47,427 nucleotides of DNA, taken from positions 1 to 47,427 of the IMG/VR virus record IMGVR_UViG_3300028284_000012; one strand, 5' to 3'. The position numbers were made by a program, and so were the translations under genes. Each line of letters opens with the position of its first letter. Within the stretch, counting starts at the first letter, position 1. This stretch comes from a virus. The notes below the pieces were generated by a model, which was given only the letters and a program-made list of their open reading frames with translations, was not told the origin of the DNA and ran no database searches. Below, piece after piece: positions 44,401 through 47,427 of this stretch.

Positions 44401-46852
44401 TAAGCTTAACGCTGAAGAATTTGCTAAAAAAGGATCTCAATTATTAGACGAAGGTTATGTATTTGATTTTTCTGAGTTTAATAAAGTTACTAAAGGTAAA
44501 CCTGGCCCACTATTAGAAGTAGCTAAAAAAATACAAAAAGCAAGAGGAACTGAAGATGTGTTTGTGTTAACAGCTAGAGCTCCTGAAGCTCAAGTAGCTA
44601 TTAAAGAGTTTTTAGATAGTGTAGGATTAAATATACCATTAGAAAATATAACTGGATTAGGTAATTCTACTGGTGAAGCTAAAGCTAATTGGATGGTTGA
44701 TAAAGCTGCTGAAGGTTACAATGACTTTTACTTTGCTGATGATGCTTACCAAAATGTTAAAGCTGTTAGAGATGTAATGTCTGTTGTTGATGTTAAATCT
44801 AAAGTACAGCAAGCTAAGTTTTCTAAATCAAAAAATATAAGTTCTGATTTTAATAAATTAATAGAGGAGTCTACTGGAATTGGAGCAGAAAAAATATTTT
44901 CAGATGTTAAAGCTCAAGTAAGAGGTGCTAAAGCTAAAAGACAAAGATTCTTTATACCACCATCAGCTGAAGACATGCTTGGTTTAGTTTATACGACCTT
45001 AGGTAAAGGTAAGAAAGGTGAAGCTCACTTAAAGTTTTATCAAGAAAACTTATTTGATCCTTATACTAAAGCTATGGAAAACTTATCTACTGATAGAGTT
45101 AACTTAATGTCTGATTTTAAAGCTCTTAAAAAAGAGTTAGATGTTCCTAAAGACCTTGCTAAGAAAACAGAATCAGGGTTTACTAACGAGCAAGCTGTAA
45201 GAGTTCACTTGTGGAATAAAATGAGTGAAAAAATACCTGGATTATCTAAAACTGATTTAAAAGAATTAAATGACATAGTAGAGAATAATCCTAAATTAAA
45301 AGTTTTTGCAGATCAAATACTATCTATAACTAAAGGTGATGGCTATTCTACACCTAAAGAAGCTTGGGCTGTTGGAACTATAACCACTGATTTAATAGAT
45401 GTGTTAAACACTAAAAAGCGTGGTAAGTATTTAGAAACATGGAAACAAAACAAAGATCTTATATATTCTAAAGAAAATTTAAACAAGCTAGAAGCCGCAT
45501 ATGGACCTAAATATAGAGCTGCTGTTGAAAACTCCTTGAGACGTATGGAGTCTGGTAGTAATAGACTTGGTGGAGGTAATCAATTGAGTAATAAAGTTTT
45601 AGATTATATAAATAATTCTACTGGAGCTATAATGTTCTTCAACACTAGATCAGCTATACTTCAAACTATATCAGCAGCTAACTTTATAAACTGGGGATTT
45701 AATAACCCGTTGAGAGCTGGTAAAGCTTTTGCTAATCAACCTCAATACTGGAAAGACTTTGTTGAGTTAATTAATTCTGATTATTTAAAAGATAGACGTA
45801 ATGGTCTTAAACTAAATATAAACGAATCTGAAATAGCTAATGCTGCTAAAACAAGTGGTAATAAAGCTAAAGCTGCTTTAAACTATATACTTGAAAAAGG
45901 ATATGCACCAACTAAGTATGCTGATAGTTTCGCTATTGCCTCAGGTGGAGCTACATTTTACCGTAATAGAATTAATGATTTAATTAAAAATGAAGGTAAA
46001 ACAGAAGCAGAAGCTAAGGAAATAGCAATGAAAGAATTTAGACAAGTGTCTGAAACATCTCAACAATCTTCTGATCCATCTAAAATATCTCAACAGCAAT
46101 CTAGTGATTTAGGTAGAATGGTATTGCAATTCGCTAATACTCCAATGCAGTATGCTAGAATACAAAAAAGAGCTTTTCAAGATATAGTTAACAGAAGAGG
46201 TGATTTAAAAACTAACATAAGTAAGATAGCTTATTATGGCTTTTTGCAAAATATGATATTTAACGCCTTACAACAAGGATTATTTGCTTTAGGATTTGGT
46301 GATGATGAAATTGATGAAAAAGAAGAAGGTAAACTAATCAAAGCAGCTAATGGAATGTTGGATTCGTCTCTTAGAGGTTTAGGTATGGCAGGTGTTACTG
46401 TTCAGGTTCTTAAAAACTTAGGTATAGATATATATGATAGATCTAAAAGAGATAGACCTGAATACAGTGATTCTTATAAGAAACTACTAGATTTTTCACC
46501 AGCTGTAAAAAGTAAATTAGGAAAGTTTCAATCTGCTGCATATCCTTTTGATAGCAAGACTCGAAGAGCAGAGGTATTTGAAAAAGGATTTAGCTTAGAT
46601 AATCCAGCTTATGAGTCTATGGCTAAGGTTGTTACAGGTACAACTAACTTACCACTAGACAGAATGTATAGCAAAGTGAATAATTTATCTGCAGCTATGG
46701 ATCAAGAAACTGAAACATGGCAATCAATAGCTATGGTTTTAGGTTGGCCAGAGTGGCAAATAATGTCTAAAGAAGAAAAACAAAATACTTTTAGTAGAGA
46801 TAGTTTTAAAATTAAAAGAAATTCAATTAAAAAAAGAACTCTAAAAAGATAG
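38444..46852 (+). CDS. Giant polyvalent internal virion protein with HAD phosphatase domain
   Basis: 2802 residues, the last late gene. The N-terminus has two repeats (RFNKGEFLTAEKD near 62, RFEKGSFLMSEKE near 131). Near 945 PIEELFH resembles a degenerate zincin motif lacking the first His. Residues about 1950-2115 form a complete HAD domain: FDFDDT (nucleophile Asp1964, acid Asp1966), VLTAR (Thr2043), GEAKAN (Lys2080) and FADD (Asp2099-Asp2100). KFSK occurs at 1108, 1531, 1913 and 2125; the last two bracket the HAD domain. The C-terminal third (QQSSDLGRMVLQFANTPMQY near 2550) resembles large polyvalent protein-associated domains. Probably packaged and ejected, delivering enzymatic parts early in infection. 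Confidence 0.85.
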   Translation: MPEDSLESLIIKETPENSESLEDLIIREPLEETVEDAELVSEDVSLDSQPDTEVLTEDQIIRFNKGEFLTAEKDLFTEFIKPENKELRKKQLASKTYKELETYIKNVPVESIEKELAKQYFKVPDLEEMKTRFEKGSFLMSEKEALAAWEDTGEIPLDIYISDLKKQEQYNNYLKTGVLEPYSDQNEAELYSLRKQSKNNLYKKEAELYLRNIPEDVQKLMLPFGSNKEYKSSEEAVKALDITRQALIDNSNQIKKDYNSYIKEAKPYNDRIKEIKKEIGDIESTIKSGNINDGSVEAKEAYLSLLNEAELIQEEYTKKGIDKLYNNIVEFQELNNLNTKAFEEKAENVETKSILEKAIGLDYTLSARAGMAMEEFFVGGALNFGSLTSQVLLKAAGASRGSTKIFQPYIDIIKESTVNYNKKLAEKRDTSIPEAISLDDIENENINFFDWFGESLANNSPSIVTTFIPGGAVLKGSSLVRGAAVKGISKQAALQAQQKLIKQGTRTAQAIFFTGESGGRYGDLEVQQANALERLPKLKKQIEEELNTDKKIELQEEYEDLKRISDYSFAQKAFTSYAYGGIATAAETLGSLKLITGGNKLAKEIGKQNFKAGVYGSKLNFAANVTGKTISGISKSAGKAIAVEELEEGLTLIGHNLVDIAVLGENKSVIEGLNKDFLANTAVTSFAIMAPKTMGNTRNMLKSEFAIREDLKETEKKTLELIQLQEQFSALDPGVERDELRDRRRQLLNELALDDAMSLNNLNYLTNEQIVEVSDINRQMRQFQNQMIELGKTGDLSEGGKQAKKRIQDQYKALDDKRTDLLNTKKLKIREDKKKIAESLGGNFVNLRAEYYFGLNDFYSDVAMTLMPKDGKYIAVETSENGDITTDLSDLSKEEFEAVNNFAASGQNATIFGNNILVNNTIVKKQIGASEYFGDAGYAAAAPIEELFHLQNKAKNIVDKDGLLSEEATKAVDQAIEFIGNKKELGLISEEDYNDLIKRFELYKTGGKGKVILKSGKRGSATVDAEELLAQMNNAVALGALTLDDVGNMPSLKSFINDLGKDIFGDSSWMFDLKTSDDVFKFIKNYQSNIQEKVSLALPDDEDETVEKFSKIEDNKNIKEIFDKFTGPAENRKFKSKEEFTGIPILNKEGNIISYEKDPSPEFFDALLEIEQSNTLDASIRNTVSESYLDMNTGFVKEVKEKISDKFKSEYDASKNSLFGWLTGKNISGQPLINRASGDIQIKRGKKPSTVSADKKIGGEDAKTTVAETLVSDDISPEDYTDMKLAQDKLKKIKPQQSKIAKKIDLTDNEINLAKRDIIGFLRKTDRPAMTDPKKFFKSLIDHTTGKGVQPGGFAKVIYDKLSLPKDGKLSTKNKEAFIREIAEDLIALNKVDPAVMRRSKWTPFYELEIKNMNPTQTQKAIDEGRIPSTTNLKAGNDLFKTLDPTVDEVVEYLNNIRPDVLKRKMPKFLGEVIVKNEFNEIVDNPKQPIYDTKGNETDNTIDLSESITEKEITRGAPQIKEKIARPQGVKFSKTSINNAARFFLEKNNIKEFKFNFEGEEFIYDVNKGYLKNTDNTAIKYYQYVTQEILPKYLPISNLVNSNNYASRSDKFGRGHFMTGKRRANIVKKGLKNEKKFTDRERSIVKEAVSQKAFTTTKKGKKQLINFGSKEYLQKTKNNYDGLEYVLFQLQEMVKDYPETSFYVAGLFNSASGNSGHFIRQSAMPRGVDQGFIDAGFKGEKEHIWQQNQAAEMMFEDIINGTVKENFKFIRDNYFMLGISNSNNNKLKDLSGRYGEKYNYGNLPPSMFIKSLAEALKTNNFSKAMSIWVRYFNSNVNGNNGGMNPNSLTFDGKPVSELFNVGVEAKYKNNPNVIKFQNSLIEDQIVNGLNPKKAKERLNKYLNLAPQKTKAGKFSKSVLSKSKVLNLDGDLSMQELLGKAASIDEALSIARDNNAPVKKIRVFDFDDTLATTKSDVLFTEPNGNKGKLNAEEFAKKGSQLLDEGYVFDFSEFNKVTKGKPGPLLEVAKKIQKARGTEDVFVLTARAPEAQVAIKEFLDSVGLNIPLENITGLGNSTGEAKANWMVDKAAEGYNDFYFADDAYQNVKAVRDVMSVVDVKSKVQQAKFSKSKNISSDFNKLIEESTGIGAEKIFSDVKAQVRGAKAKRQRFFIPPSAEDMLGLVYTTLGKGKKGEAHLKFYQENLFDPYTKAMENLSTDRVNLMSDFKALKKELDVPKDLAKKTESGFTNEQAVRVHLWNKMSEKIPGLSKTDLKELNDIVENNPKLKVFADQILSITKGDGYSTPKEAWAVGTITTDLIDVLNTKKRGKYLETWKQNKDLIYSKENLNKLEAAYGPKYRAAVENSLRRMESGSNRLGGGNQLSNKVLDYINNSTGAIMFFNTRSAILQTISAANFINWGFNNPLRAGKAFANQPQYWKDFVELINSDYLKDRRNGLKLNINESEIANAAKTSGNKAKAALNYILEKGYAPTKYADSFAIASGGATFYRNRINDLIKNEGKTEAEAKEIAMKEFRQVSETSQQSSDPSKISQQQSSDLGRMVLQFANTPMQYARIQKRAFQDIVNRRGDLKTNISKIAYYGFLQNMIFNALQQGLFALGFGDDEIDEKEEGKLIKAANGMLDSSLRGLGMAGVTVQVLKNLGIDIYDRSKRDRPEYSDSYKKLLDFSPAVKSKLGKFQSAAYPFDSKTRRAEVFEKGFSLDNPAYESMAKVVTGTTNLPLDRMYSKVNNLSAAMDQETETWQSIAMVLGWPEWQIMSKEEKQNTFSRDSFKIKRNSIKKRTLKR

Positions 46853-46890
46853 GGAACAATAAAAATACTGGGCACCATACCCAAAGTTCC
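46853..46890. other. Nested inverted repeat at end of late operon
   Basis: GGAAC (46853-46857) pairs with GTTCC (46886-46890), enclosing TGGG (46869-46872) and CCCA (46880-46883). It starts directly after the TAG of the giant gene and is followed nine bases later by the strong terminator hairpin. Likely a 3' RNA structure; no separate function evident. Confidence 0.4.
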
Positions 46891-46898
46891 TGTAACCA

Positions 46899-46936
46899 AA
46901 AAGGGGAAGTCGTAAATGACCTCCCCTTTTATTATT
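46899..46936. terminator. Bidirectional intrinsic terminator between convergent operons
   Basis: AAAAGGGGA (46899-46907) pairs with TCCCCTTTT (46922-46930), nine perfect pairs, then after an A/C mismatch GTC pairs with GAC. Plus-strand transcripts meet TTTTATTATTTT after the stem, and minus-strand transcripts meet a T-run from the A-tract at 46898-46902. It ends the plus-strand late operon and the minus-strand arm together. Confidence 0.92.
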
Positions 46937-46984
46937 TTAATCCTTGCAGTATTCGCAAGTACCGCCTAGACATAGTCCGCACAT
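46937..46984 (-). CDS. 15-residue four-cysteine micropeptide
   Basis: MCGLCLGGTCEYCKD, from ATG (46984-46982) to TAA (46939-46937). Cys at 2, 5, 10 and 13 form C-x2-C-x4-C-x2-C, the classic spacing of a minimal zinc or iron-sulfur knuckle, though with only four residues between the pairs. It sits 11 bases after the membrane-protein gene on the minus strand, with an A/T-only context (aaaattATG), and ends just before the terminator T-run. Reality as a gene is supported by the motif and packing; proof would need conservation or ribosome data. Confidence 0.4.
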   Translation of the reverse strand: MCGLCLGGTCEYCKD

Positions 46985-46995
46985 AATTTTATATT

Positions 46996-47157
46996 TTAAA
47001 ATCTATAACTTAAACCAAACGCAACAAAGAATCCTCCAGTAGCTATTGCCATTGTATTAGGATTCATATTAAATTTTGGTGCGCTCTTGTGGTGTACCAT
47101 ATAACCGGTCCCAGCTGTCATCATGCTAAGACCGGCAATTATTGTTAGCTTTTTCAT
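46996..47157 (-). CDS. 53-residue membrane protein coupled to RNR gene
   Basis: Starts MKKLTIIAGLSMMTAGTGYM at 47157, where the ATG overlaps the stop of the ribonucleotide reductase gene (ATGA). Two hydrophobic stretches, LTIIAGLSMMTAGTGYM (4-20) and MAIATGGFFVAFGLSY (36-51), separated by a basic loop (VHHKSAPKFN), predict a helical hairpin, or a signal peptide followed by one helix. Function unknown; small two-helix proteins in phages can be holins or envelope modulators, but here it is coupled to a nucleotide-metabolism gene. Confidence 0.65.
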   Translation of the reverse strand: MKKLTIIAGLSMMTAGTGYMVHHKSAPKFNMNPNTMAIATGGFFVAFGLSYRF

Positions 47158-47427
47158 GTTATCTCACATGCTCCTCCTGCACAAGCTAATTCACCTGAAA
47201 GATCTGTTTCATCTTCAACTTCTACAATGTTGCTAAGATCAACTTCCTTTAAATGTTTCATAGCCATATCATAATATACTTTGCCTATATCTTCAAAAGG
47301 TGCTTGTGTATAAGTACCGCCATCATAAGGCAGTACAGATAAACCATTATAGTGTTCTCTGTTATTCCACATCCATTCACCTGCTTTATCCCATTCATCT
47401 TGTTTAAGACTAACAGTTGCAGACACA
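47154..47427 (-). CDS. nrdJ: C-terminal part of class II (B12-dependent) ribonucleotide reductase
   Basis: The frame is open at the right edge, so only about 91 C-terminal residues are seen; the rest lies outside. NGLSVLPYDGGTYTQAPFED is the conserved C-terminal barrel block of adenosylcobalamin-dependent ribonucleoside-triphosphate reductases, preceded by VSATVSLKQDEW. It ends with CAGGAC (C-x4-C), the dithiol that re-reduces the active site, spaced as in the Lactobacillus enzyme (Cys731/Cys736). It converts NTPs to dNTPs for phage DNA synthesis, using cobalamin from the host. It heads the minus-strand small genes toward the shared terminator. Confidence 0.9.
   Translation of the reverse strand, partial: VSATVSLKQDEWDKAGEWMWNNREHYNGLSVLPYDGGTYTQAPFEDIGKVYYDMAMKHLKEVDLSNIVEVEDETDLSGELACAGGACEIT

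Noticed and set aside
1-47427. Integrase, transposase, CRISPR, tRNA or toxin-antitoxin genes
   Set aside because: I looked on both strands and saw no motifs for any of them; lysogeny genes, if present, would be outside the window.

Overview
This window is most of the late (virion and lysis) half of a tailed-phage genome, probably a podovirus-type marine phage infecting a Bacteroidetes/Flavobacteriia host. The phage call is secure: terminase large subunit, portal, scaffold-like protein, major capsid protein, ring and nozzle tail proteins, large internal virion proteins, holin and M15 endolysin are all recognisable. The host call is inference. It rests on very AT-rich DNA, starts in A/T-only context without Shine-Dalgarno sequences, and Bacteroidetes-style Ig/PKD-like and LamG adhesin domains. 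The standard code fits, with TAA, TAG and TGA all used as stops.

Layout: a minus-strand gene runs off the left edge (1-99). A gene-free stretch of about 700 bp (100-795) carries repeats and a strongly structured island (435-610). From 796 to 46852 all genes lie on the plus strand, mostly abutting or overlapping by ATGA/TAATG. In order: small basic proteins and a fibre-like protein (796-3904); an unknown gene plus groEL/groES and a small DNA-binding-like protein (3982-6533); a lysis and small-protein region with M15 endopeptidase, membrane proteins, Cys-rich and Lys-rich miniproteins and a 3TM holin (6514-9905); an adhesin region of three adjacent genes with about twelve LamG-like domains (9911-19380); packaging and head (19441-28274: small genes, tandem GroES-like protein, TerS-like, TerL, portal, scaffold, MCP); tail connector, ring and nozzle genes (28338-36029); internal/ejected virion proteins (36039-46852), ending with a 2802-residue protein that carries a complete HAD phosphatase motif set.

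At 46.9 kb a bidirectional terminator separates this operon from a convergent minus-strand module: a 15-residue four-Cys peptide, a 53-residue membrane protein and the C-terminus of a class II (adenosylcobalamin-dependent) ribonucleotide reductase that continues past the right edge. Both edges therefore lead into minus-strand genes. The plausible picture is a two-arm genome with a divergent control region on the left and convergent termination on the right, the replication/nucleotide-metabolism arm being outside the window.

Most notable: the LamG expansion; the HAD domain bracketed by repeated KFSK motifs in the giant internal protein; a full chaperonin pair plus a second tandem GroES-like protein beside the packaging genes; a single in-frame stop separating a protein from an intact EF-hand-like tail; and a compact three-way-junction fold upstream of the late operon.
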